Positions 18,051 through 24,791 of a DNA stretch of 64,000 nucleotides are shown one piece after another. The notes under the pieces are model-generated. The model saw only the letters and a program-made list of their open reading frames with translations. It was not told the DNA's origin and did not search any database. Every line of letters starts with the position of its first letter. Position 1 is the first letter of the stretch. The stretch covers positions 1 to 64,000 of the forward strand of contig CALKIV010000045.1 of NCBI GenBank assembly GCA_937995835.1. The letters are read 5' to 3'. Both the position numbers and the translations under genes were made by a program. Source of the DNA: an uncultured Dysgonomonas sp. Its GTDB lineage: Bacteria > Bacteroidota > Bacteroidia > Bacteroidales > Dysgonomonadaceae.

Positions 18051-18902
18051 CTACTTGATTTTTCCACCTGAAGTGGTCTCTTTGCTAACTGTCTTCGGCT
18101 TACCGGAATAAGTAATAATAGATCGGTCGGCTGCTGTTGCCGCTAAAAACTCCTCTACTGTTATCTGAATAATCGCCGAAGAGGTTGCGACTATATTGGC
18201 ATTTTGCACCTTAAACTGTTTCATCTTCAACTCAGATTTAGACATTGCAGATATCAGAGCATCATGTGCTTTTCCTGAAATTGTAATTAGAGAAGAATCC
18301 ATAGCCGTGCATTCTATTTTGCCTTTCACCTCTAATGGCAAGTGGACTTCACCACTAGAAGCAACTGTCAAGTTTGCCGTATCAGTTATAATGTTACCCT
18401 TAGATAGAATCTTTCCTTTAGTCTTGACATTTAGGTCTAGTTTATGTTCAATCCTCATCTCTTTATCAATATGAATTTGCCCCCCAAAGGCGGCAGTTAG
18501 CTCCAGATTATCTGTTGTAAACTCAGATTGAAGACTCACAACACTACCTAAACTTACAGACACAGAAGTCAGTTCAGGTAGACTTATATAAACTATCGCT
18601 GATGATTTTTTAGCCATTAAACTCCGTTTGCGTTCATCAATAGCCAATTTCAAGACATCACCCGACACTTCTGTAATAACAGCACGAAGCAATTGTTCAT
18701 CAGTCTCCACCCTAACTGAAAGAGTATCTCCCTGAACAATAATAACATTAACATCTTTAGCTACTTCTACCCCTCTAAATAGTTGCAACACCCTATCTTC
18801 TTTGATAACTTCTTGAGAATATACAGGTTCAAAATGCACTACAAAAAGAAAGAGTAGCAGAAAAGATTTAACTAAAAAAATATACTTTCTAAGCATTCGC
18901 AT
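18051..18902 (-). CDS. Exported GIN-domain (DUF2807) protein
   Basis: A 283-residue exported protein (signal peptide about 1-29, ending VYSQ). The mature part is the repetitive beta-helix-like head domain seen in DUF2807/GIN proteins: FRGVEVAKDVNVIIVQGDTLSVRVETDEQLL, then regularly spaced rungs such as LTSVSVSLGSVVSLQSE, LELTAAFGGQIHID, ANLTVASSGEVHLP and LISAMSKSELKMKQF. The family is common in Bacteroidota, on the cell surface or in the periplasm, with no defined role. No partner gene is adjacent; a -7-like box TAATTTTG lies on the minus strand at 18937-18944. Confidence 0.82.
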   Translation of the reverse strand: MRMLRKYIFLVKSFLLLFLFVVHFEPVYSQEVIKEDRVLQLFRGVEVAKDVNVIIVQGDTLSVRVETDEQLLRAVITEVSGDVLKLAIDERKRSLMAKKSSAIVYISLPELTSVSVSLGSVVSLQSEFTTDNLELTAAFGGQIHIDKEMRIEHKLDLNVKTKGKILSKGNIITDTANLTVASSGEVHLPLEVKGKIECTAMDSSLITISGKAHDALISAMSKSELKMKQFKVQNANIVATSSAIIQITVEEFLAATAADRSIITYSGKPKTVSKETTSGGKIK

Positions 18903-19131
18903 CCTAAAGACTTTATAATACCATTATATATAAACACAAAATTATTTATAATAGTGACATCCCCCTACTCTTTTTAATTCTTATTAACACGATACATGGC
19001 ACAACTCCACCCCCAAAGCAGTTTTCCTATGTTCTTTTTCACCTCCGAGTGCTAGAGATTCGAAAAGAATATAGTAAATTGCCTATCTATTTGTGAAGAA
19101 CAAAATAAATTATATTCAATAAAAATAAATT

Positions 19132-19593
19132 ATGAAAGAAACTGATCTAAACAAGCATATTCAATTTTATCCTTTCAAGGGTTTAGGCTCTGTGGAGTTC
19201 TCTTTTGGTGAGGATGAAATAATTAATGCATTGGGACAACCTGACGAAATAGACAAAGATATAATCAGCGACTCAGAGTCTGTGATTAGTCTTTCTTATT
19301 ATGATTTTGGCATAGATTTATTCATTGAGAATCTTGATGACACCAATATTTTATCTATACACTCTGACGACATCATTGTTGATGGTAAAAATTTGGCTTA
19401 CATGGAAAAAGACCAAATGCTAAAACTTCTTAGCACATTCCATGAAAAGAACAATTGGGAGTTTATGCACGAAAAATTTATTGACGAAGAAACCGATGAA
19501 GAAATTCATTACTTTGACACCATTGGACTAACAATATGGTATATAGAAGATGACATTTCTGACATTTGTGTGCAACATCCTGATGACATGTAA
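19132..19593 (+). CDS. Acidic cytoplasmic protein of unknown function
   Basis: A 153-residue protein without signal peptide or membrane segment. About a quarter of its residues (38) are Asp or Glu, so it is strongly acidic. The pattern GLGSVEFSFGEDEIINALGQPDEID near the start followed by alternating strands and a C-terminal IGLTIWYIEDD strand suggests a small alpha/beta fold similar in general character to immunity-type proteins, but I do not recognise a family. It stands alone between divergent and convergent genes, with no toxin gene next to it. It is preceded by 229 bases holding no clear promoter and followed by a strong bidirectional terminator. Confidence 0.75.
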   Translation: MKETDLNKHIQFYPFKGLGSVEFSFGEDEIINALGQPDEIDKDIISDSESVISLSYYDFGIDLFIENLDDTNILSIHSDDIIVDGKNLAYMEKDQMLKLLSTFHEKNNWEFMHEKFIDEETDEEIHYFDTIGLTIWYIEDDISDICVQHPDDM

Positions 19594-19621
19594 TACGTTT
19601 ACGAAAAACAAAATACAACAA

Positions 19622-19666
19622 TAAAAAGGAAGGTGTAAAATATCTATTTTACACCTTCCTTTTTAT
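19622..19666. terminator. Bidirectional terminator
   Basis: A near-perfect palindrome of about 19 bp arms (19623-19641 / 19646-19664) with A-tract and T-tract at the ends, between the convergent genes at 19132 and 19709. Confidence 0.9.
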
Positions 19667-19708
19667 AATTAAATCATCAGATCTCCACTTTGGAGAAATA
19701 GAAAATTT

Positions 19709-20236
19709 CTACTTTTTATCAGCCATCAACGCTGCATAAAACTCAGCATACTGCAAGTTTAACTTTGCTGCCTCTTGTTCCGTTATAGGAAAAACGACTT
19801 CACCTGATGTAGTATTGATTGTTATCTTTTGTAGTGTTTTGTCAGCAAATGCAGACAAATCGCCCTTAGCGTCAATTTGAACCCCCATCACAGAAGACGA
19901 AACTAGTTCTGTCTCAACCTTCCCTGCTCCTGAAACCGAAAAGGCTTTATTTAATAACACAACTTTAGACTGGTCGGTAAATGTCAGAACTATTTTAGAG
20001 TCTCTTTCCACACCCAACATCTCTTGACATTGCCAGTTGAGCATCAAAGAAACATCTTTTCCCTCTAATAACATGCTAACTTCAAGTTTGTGTGCGTCGG
20101 AGCTCCAGTTTACAGGTAGCCAGTCAGTATACATAACCCTTTTATTCAAGGCATTTTTCTTGTCATAGACTACTTTCTGCGCGCTCAGTGCACACGTTAG
20201 ACTCAACAAAGATAGTACGAGTAAAATTTTCTTCAT
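19709..20236 (-). CDS. Exported protein, tandem paralogue A
   Basis: A 175-residue exported protein using ATG 20236, which directly begins a signal peptide (MKKILLVLSLLSLTCALSAQ); a longer reading from 20308 would bury that signal. The mature protein contains KRVMYTDWLPVNW, then beta-strand-rich sequence with alternating hydrophobic residues and ends in a short helix. The same layout, nearly the same length and the KRVMYT motif occur in the protein encoded just upstream (20381-20911), so the two are tandem paralogues. The family is not recognised; a periplasmic beta-sandwich is likely. Each gene has its own terminator/promoter region, so they may be transcribed separately. Confidence 0.75.
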   Translation of the reverse strand: MKKILLVLSLLSLTCALSAQKVVYDKKNALNKRVMYTDWLPVNWSSDAHKLEVSMLLEGKDVSLMLNWQCQEMLGVERDSKIVLTFTDQSKVVLLNKAFSVSGAGKVETELVSSSVMGVQIDAKGDLSAFADKTLQKITINTTSGEVVFPITEQEAAKLNLQYAEFYAALMADKK

Positions 20237-20314
20237 GTTGTTTTGTTTTTTCTTAATAGCATGTATTTTATATAATTGGTCTTGTAAAGATAAACAATAA
20301 TACCTCACTTGAAA

Positions 20315-20350
20315 GAAAAAACCCTGCTCATTTACTGAAAATGAACAGGG
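20315..20350 (-). terminator. Terminator between the paralogous exported-protein genes
   Basis: A 10-bp stem (20322-20331 / 20341-20350) that pairs completely only on the minus strand (U·G at one position), followed there by TTTTTTCTTTC. It therefore belongs to the gene at 20381. Confidence 0.85.
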
Positions 20351-20380
20351 CTTTTTTAAGCTTATTCTAGAGACGTTATT

Positions 20381-20911
20381 TTAAGCACCAATATAAACTT
20401 CACGACTAAATAACATATACATTTTATGAAGTTTTGCTCCATCTTTTGGCTCAATCTCAAAATCATAATATCCTTCACTTGTATATATACGTACAGCCGT
20501 AACAATAGCCGTAGCAAACTTACTTACATCGCCAAGGCAATTCATAACCACCCCGACATCATTCTTTGACAAACTTGTCCCCCCTTTGGTAGCTGTCACC
20601 AACGATTCATTATTCAAGGTAATTGTATGCCCGTTATCTAGCTTAAATTGTATTTTAGCATTAGCTGCTACGTCTAAATAGTTTTTTGAATACCAATGTA
20701 ATACCATATATTGGAAGTCATCATTCAAAATAAAACGCACTTGCATTTTCCCACCAATTCGTGGATTCTTATACTTCCAATTAAACTTTTCTAAAGTGGT
20801 ATACATCACACGTTTACCAGTAAATTGGTCATAATAGTTTTTATCTATCTTTTGCGCATACACAAAAGACGATAGCAAAACTAATGTCATAAATAATAAT
20901 AATTTCTTCAT
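20381..20911 (-). CDS. Exported protein, tandem paralogue B
   Basis: A 176-residue exported protein with signal peptide MKKLLLFMTLVLLSSFVYAQ. It shares with its downstream neighbour the KRVMYT motif near mature residue 13, the W(K/S)…M/V-x-(F/M)-x-L strand, a central LHWYSKNYLDVA / LNWQCQEMLGVE pair, KIQFKLDNGHTITLNNES / KIVLTFTDQSKVVLLNKA, and VMNCLGDVSKFA / VQIDAKGDLSAFA. Function unknown. A promoter-like pair lies upstream at 20968-21000. Confidence 0.75.
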   Translation of the reverse strand: MKKLLLFMTLVLLSSFVYAQKIDKNYYDQFTGKRVMYTTLEKFNWKYKNPRIGGKMQVRFILNDDFQYMVLHWYSKNYLDVAANAKIQFKLDNGHTITLNNESLVTATKGGTSLSKNDVGVVMNCLGDVSKFATAIVTAVRIYTSEGYYDFEIEPKDGAKLHKMYMLFSREVYIGA

Positions 20912-20967
20912 TGTGTATATAACTTTAAAATTTTGTGTTGTCGTTATTAACTTAATATTAATATCTG

Positions 20968-21000
20968 CAAAGATATTATTTTATTTTCAGATTTAACAAA
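20968..21000 (-). promoter_or_regulatory. Candidate promoter of paralogue B
   Basis: Minus strand TTTG (20997-21000), 21-base spacer, TATCTTTG (20968-20975). Both boxes are exact; the spacer is one or two bases longer than ideal. Confidence 0.55.
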
Positions 21001-21449
21001 AAACGAACAATAGTTATCCTACGACTAAGGTCACCTAAACAAAGTATCACTTAGAAAAATAAAAAATTAGATTAAATATTTAAGGCGAGTATATTTTGCA
21101 TATTTGAAGTTAATTAATACTTTTACATCTAATAAGATTCGATGTTATTCTGAATTTGGCTCCTACACTAGAGTCATTATATCTAACACAATGCATTATA
21201 ACTTCTAGACTAACACGAAACTAAATTTAATTTTAACAACCAAAGGATATATACTTTCACATCTAACTACTCAATCTACAATAGATAATAACAACTGCTC
21301 ATGAGCAAGTTACATTGCATAGATATACCCTAAGGGCTTAATTCATTGTTCTATAAAAAAATCTGCTATATTTTTTATTGACACACAAAAAGAGAACAAA
21401 AAAAACGGATTTATAGCATATTGCTTTTATAGCAAAAAAAAGTTTTAAT
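21001..21449. other. AT-rich intergenic region without a recognisable gene
   Basis: About 450 bases with no supported open reading frame or RNA gene. At its right end, directly before the HTH gene, lie TTGCT/AGCAA elements (inverted pair TTGCT-5-AGCAA at 21421-21435, preceded by an AGCA at 21416-21419) that resemble the dyad in the leu promoter. Otherwise I see nothing in it. Confidence 0.5.
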
Positions 21450-21860
21450 ATGATCACGCGAATTCACAATCTTATTATCAAGGAGGGCATTAGTGTTCGA
21501 AAATTTGAACAATCAATCAATGCGAGCAATGGCTTGATAAGAAAAGCTATCACAAATCACACAGATGTGCAAAGCAAATGGATACTCGAAATTGCTAACA
21601 CCTACCCTAGCCTGAATCTAGAATGGCTGATAAAAGGCGAAGGCGAAATGTATTTAAAAGAAGCTAACAATGGAGTAGCCTCACACATCAGCATTGCTGA
21701 GAGCGAAATAAACAAACTAAAGCTTGAAATAGCTTCGCTCAAAACACTAATAGAATCAAACAAGGCACTGGTAGAATCACAAGCCGAAATCATCAAGACA
21801 AAAAACGAAATTATAGAGATCAAAAACAAGGAAATAGAATCTTTACGAAATCTAAAATAA
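21450..21860 (+). CDS. Phage-repressor-like HTH protein with C-terminal coiled coil
   Basis: A 136-residue protein. Residues 1-68 resemble the N-terminal DNA-binding region of Bacteroidetes phage-type repressors: IHNLIIKEGISVRKFEQSI (helices 1-2), NASNGLIRKAI (turn and recognition helix), and the signature LNLEWLIKGEGEMYL at the domain end. Residues 78-136 are a heptad-like coiled coil (SEINKLKLEIASLKTLIES onward), a probable dimerisation segment replacing the usual peptidase (S24) domain. It is solitary: no integrase or phage genes nearby. It lies immediately upstream of the leu operon control region, on the same strand, and shares putative operator half-sites with it, so a role in local regulation is plausible but unproven. 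Confidence 0.75.
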   Translation: MITRIHNLIIKEGISVRKFEQSINASNGLIRKAITNHTDVQSKWILEIANTYPSLNLEWLIKGEGEMYLKEANNGVASHISIAESEINKLKLEIASLKTLIESNKALVESQAEIIKTKNEIIEIKNKEIESLRNLK

Positions 21861-21916
21861 ACTTGCTAAAAAGACAAGGCAAAGCTCTTGCAATCTATTT
21901 TGTTACAAAAAAATTA

Positions 21917-21952
21917 TTTTAGCAAACATTTTTGACTATTTGTTTGCTAAAA
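21917..21952. promoter_or_regulatory. 12-bp dyad overlapping the leu promoter -33 box (putative operator)
   Basis: A perfect inverted repeat TTTTAGCAAACA (21917-21928) and TGTTTGCTAAAA (21941-21952) separated by 12 bases. The right arm contains the TTTG used as -33 box. Another TTGCTAAAA copy lies at 21863-21871, just after the HTH stop codon. There is no T-tract after it on the plus strand, so it is not a plus-strand terminator for the HTH gene. Best read as an operator. Confidence 0.6.
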
Positions 21953-21973
21953 AGAAAAAATAGAATAACTTTG
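21943..21973 (+). promoter_or_regulatory. Promoter of the leucine operon
   Basis: TTTG (21943-21946), 19-base spacer, TAACTTTG (21966-21973): an exact Bacteroides vegetative promoter. Transcription would start around 21980, some 37 bases before the leader-peptide ATG and 200 bases before leuA. Confidence 0.8.
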
Positions 21974-22016
21974 TCATCAGTATAAAATAGCAAGATGCAA
22001 TTTTAAGAAAAAAGAT

Positions 22017-22079
22017 ATGATCAATACTATTATTATTAGCTCACTCATTATCCTCTGGAAAAATTTCAGTGTGAGATAG
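22017..22079 (+). CDS. Ile/Leu-rich leader peptide of the leu operon attenuator
   Basis: A 20-codon reading frame, MINTIII SSLIIL WKNFSVR then TAG. Six Ile codons (three ATT in a row at 22029-22037, ATT-ATC at 22047-22052, ATC at 22020) and two Leu codons (CTC at 22044 and 22053) make 40 per cent of it. It lies between a perfect promoter and a perfect terminator hairpin 101 bases before leuA. The operon makes leucine and, through its second synthase, probably the precursor of isoleucine, so the regulatory codons match the products. Translation of the peptide is inferred from this layout. Confidence 0.8.
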   Translation: MINTIIISSLIILWKNFSVR

Positions 22080-22127
22080 CTATGTAATAATGTATTTACA
22101 AAATAGAATAGAAAGCCTTTCTCACAC
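22069..22127 (+). promoter_or_regulatory. Antiterminator pairing of the leu leader
   Basis: GTGTGAGA at 22069-22076 (the last three codons of the leader peptide) is exactly complementary to TCTCACAC at 22120-22127, the upper 5' arm of the terminator. The same segment can alternatively pair with CTCAC at 22040-22044 inside the leader frame. These are the 1:2, 2:3 and 3:4 pairings expected of an attenuator. Confidence 0.7.
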
Positions 22128-22152
22128 AGAAGATGTGAGAAAGGCTTTTTTT
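22112..22152 (+). terminator. Attenuator terminator before leuA
   Basis: A perfect 15-bp stem (22112-22126 with 22134-22148), 7-base loop CAGAAGA, and a run of seven T ending at 22152. It is placed 27 bases before the leuA start codon and inside the leu transcript, so it must be read through for expression. Confidence 0.92.
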
Positions 22153-22179
22153 GTAACTAGAATATTAAATTGAAACATT

Positions 22180-23673
22180 ATGGACAGATTATTTATTTTT
22201 GACACCACATTGAGAGATGGAGAGCAGGTTCCGGGTTGCCAATTGAACACAATTGAGAAGATTGAAGTTGCAAAAGCACTCGAGTCACTCGGTGTTGATG
22301 TCATAGAGGCTGGCTTTCCTGTATCTAGTCCTGGTGATTTTAATTCTGTGGTAGAAATTTCGAAAGCGGTGACTTGGCCAACTATTTGCGCTCTGACTAG
22401 AGCCGTAGAAAAAGACATAGATGTTGCTGCCGAAGCTCTTCAATATGCTAAGAACAAACGTATACACACAGGCATTGGAACCTCTGAATATCACATCAAG
22501 TATAAATTCAACTCCACACAAGACAAAATAATAGAGAGAGCCAAAGCAGCTGTTAAGTATGCTAAAAGGTATGTAGAGGATGTAGAGTTCTATGCTGAAG
22601 ATGCAGGAAGAACAGATAATGAATATCTTGCTCGCGTAGTTCAGGCTGTTATAGATGCAGGAGCAACGGTAGTCAATATTCCCGACACCACAGGCTATTG
22701 TCTTCCTTCTGAATATGGAGCAAAAATAAAATATTTGATGGAACATGTCAATATGCGTAATGCCATCTTATCCACCCACTGCCATCAAGACTTGGGAATG
22801 GCAACAGCAAACTCAATAATGGGTGTGCTTAATGGGGCTAGACAAGTCGAAGTTACCATCAATGGTATTGGAGAAAGAGCCGGCAATACCTCTTTGGAAG
22901 AGGTGGTGATGGCAATCCATAGCCACAAAGAACTAAACATTCAAACGAACATCAACACAAAGAGAATATATCCGACAAGTCGAATGATCTCTAGTTTGAT
23001 GAACATGCCCATCCAACCCAATAAAGCAATCGTGGGGCGAAATGCATTTGCACACTCTTCAGGAATTCATCAAGACGGCGTGTTAAAACACATGTCTACT
23101 TATGAAATTATCGATCCTAAAGATGTGGGTATTGATGATAACTCCATCGTGCTTACGGCGAGAAGTGGTAGAGCTGCTTTAAAAAACAGATTGGAGATTT
23201 TACATATCAATGTTAGTGATGAAGAATTAGACAGTATTTACGAACGTTTTCTTAACTTAGCAGATGCTAAAAAGGACATCACTGATGAAGATATTATGGT
23301 GTTAGCTGGCAGAGAAACAAGTGGTATAAATAAAATAAAACTAGATTTTTTGCAAGTGACATCAGGAATAGGGATAAGAAACATTGCTGTAGTAGGACTT
23401 GATATAGCAGGGGAAAAGTTTGAAGCTTCAGCCTCTGGAAATGGCCCGGTAGATGCCTCCATCAAAGCCGTCAAAGAGATTATAAAAAGGCATATGGTCA
23501 TTCAAGAATTCTTGATTCAGGCCATTAACAAAGGCAGTGATGATGTGGGTAAAGTGCATATGCAACTAGAATATGAAGGCGCAATGTACTATGGTTTCTC
23601 AGCCAATACGGATATTGTTAGAGCATCAGTGGAAGCGTTCATTAATGCTGTCAACAAATTTACAATCAACTAA
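22180..23673 (+). CDS. leuA: 2-isopropylmalate synthase
   Basis: First committed step of leucine synthesis: acetyl-CoA plus 2-ketoisovalerate to 2-isopropylmalate. The 497-residue protein opens with FDTTLRDGEQVPGCQL (catalytic Arg and metal-binding Asp), has the metal-binding STHCHQDLGMATAN (HxH) and GIGERAGNTSLEEVVMAI in the TIM barrel, and a C-terminal LeuA dimer/regulatory domain (about residues 360-497) that in the family binds leucine for feedback inhibition. It is the first structural gene of the operon, after the attenuator. The stop is 7 bases before the acyltransferase start. Confidence 0.96.
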   Translation: MDRLFIFDTTLRDGEQVPGCQLNTIEKIEVAKALESLGVDVIEAGFPVSSPGDFNSVVEISKAVTWPTICALTRAVEKDIDVAAEALQYAKNKRIHTGIGTSEYHIKYKFNSTQDKIIERAKAAVKYAKRYVEDVEFYAEDAGRTDNEYLARVVQAVIDAGATVVNIPDTTGYCLPSEYGAKIKYLMEHVNMRNAILSTHCHQDLGMATANSIMGVLNGARQVEVTINGIGERAGNTSLEEVVMAIHSHKELNIQTNINTKRIYPTSRMISSLMNMPIQPNKAIVGRNAFAHSSGIHQDGVLKHMSTYEIIDPKDVGIDDNSIVLTARSGRAALKNRLEILHINVSDEELDSIYERFLNLADAKKDITDEDIMVLAGRETSGINKIKLDFLQVTSGIGIRNIAVVGLDIAGEKFEASASGNGPVDASIKAVKEIIKRHMVIQEFLIQAINKGSDDVGKVHMQLEYEGAMYYGFSANTDIVRASVEAFINAVNKFTIN

Positions 23674-23680
23674 AAGCTAA

Positions 23681-24784
23681 ATGGCAAAAGAAACAAAAAA
23701 ATTAGACTATCTAGATAGCATGCGAGGACTCGCAATTTTGCTGGTTGTTTTAGGCCATGTTGGGAACATGATAGGTTACAAGGCGTATGATTTTTTCCCT
23801 GAAGTTGTAGAAAATTTCATTTACAATGGACATCTTGGAGTACAAATGTTTTTTATTGTTAGTGCTTTCACCTTGTTGCTATCATATGACAACAGAAAAG
23901 GAGAGACACAGGCTACTAAGAAATTTTTCATTAGAAGATTTTTCAGAATAGCTCCAATGTACTATTTGGCAATCATTTTCACTTTTATGCAAATGATAGA
24001 TTTTGATTTTTCAAATTTTGACTGGAGCACCTTTCACAAAAAGGCTCTTCTAACAAATATTTTCTTTGTCAATGCCCTATCACCCTCTACCATTAATAAC
24101 TTTGTAATTGGTGGTTGGTCTATTTCTGCTGAGTTTATCTTCTATTTTACACTCCCTTTTATTTGTGCTAAAGTTAAATCTCTAAATGGAATGATAACCT
24201 TCATGCTTTTGTCTCTCTTGCTATCTTCACTCCTACTTTTTTTATTGAGAGGAACATCTGTAGACGGAAATGAATTTTTAAGATATTACTTTTTCAATCA
24301 TTTACCCGTTTTTGGCTTAGGAATGACTGCCTATTGGATAAACAAGGGGGGAGGACTAAAAAATATAAAACCAAAAGTATTACTATTCCTTACGATTACG
24401 ATCTTTATTTTTTGTTTTGCCGAAATGCCGTATGCCATTCCATATAGCCTAGGATACTTCGTCTTATTATTAACCCAAAGTAGAAAAGCTTATAAATTAT
24501 TGAGCAATAAAGTACTCGTATCTATTGGTAAAGTTAGCTTCAGCATCTATTTGGTTCATTTTGCAGTAATGGCTCTAATGTATAAATGGAGATTAATTGA
24601 TTACTTCACCACCTTTGAGACAAAAACCTCTGCCTATCTTAGTTTTATACTTCTGTTCATCGTACTCACTATTTCGAGCTACTTAATTTCATGTATAACC
24701 TACAAATACATTGAACAGAAAGGACAAAATGTAGGAAGATCTATAATAAAGAAAATGGATATAAAATATAATCTAAATAATTAG
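23681..24784 (+). CDS. Acyltransferase family 3 (OafA-like) membrane protein
   Basis: A 367-residue polytopic membrane protein of the acyltransferase-3 family, which O-acylates surface carbohydrates or other acceptors. The N-terminus KLDYLDSMRGLAILLVVLGHVG carries the family's helix-1 signature with the catalytic-type R-G…H pattern; GHLGVQMFFIVSAFTLLLSY, RRFFRIAPMYYLA and NNFVIGGWSISAEFIFYF are further signature stretches. About ten membrane helices are visible. It sits tightly between leuA (7-base gap) and leuC (7-base gap), so it is transcribed under the leucine attenuator, although its family has no known place in leucine synthesis. The acceptor is unknown. Confidence 0.88.
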   Translation: MAKETKKLDYLDSMRGLAILLVVLGHVGNMIGYKAYDFFPEVVENFIYNGHLGVQMFFIVSAFTLLLSYDNRKGETQATKKFFIRRFFRIAPMYYLAIIFTFMQMIDFDFSNFDWSTFHKKALLTNIFFVNALSPSTINNFVIGGWSISAEFIFYFTLPFICAKVKSLNGMITFMLLSLLLSSLLLFLLRGTSVDGNEFLRYYFFNHLPVFGLGMTAYWINKGGGLKNIKPKVLLFLTITIFIFCFAEMPYAIPYSLGYFVLLLTQSRKAYKLLSNKVLVSIGKVSFSIYLVHFAVMALMYKWRLIDYFTTFETKTSAYLSFILLFIVLTISSYLISCITYKYIEQKGQNVGRSIIKKMDIKYNLNN

Positions 24785-24791
24785 ACAAATT

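Noticed and set aside
21917..21952. Terminator of the HTH gene
   Set aside because: The inverted repeat is very AT-rich and followed by GAAAAAAT, not a T-run, on the plus strand; the overlap with the -33 box favours an operator.
22285..22746. 153-codon open frame antisense to leuA
   Set aside because: Overlaps the best conserved part of leuA and has low-complexity Cys/Phe/Ser-rich sequence typical of antisense frames.
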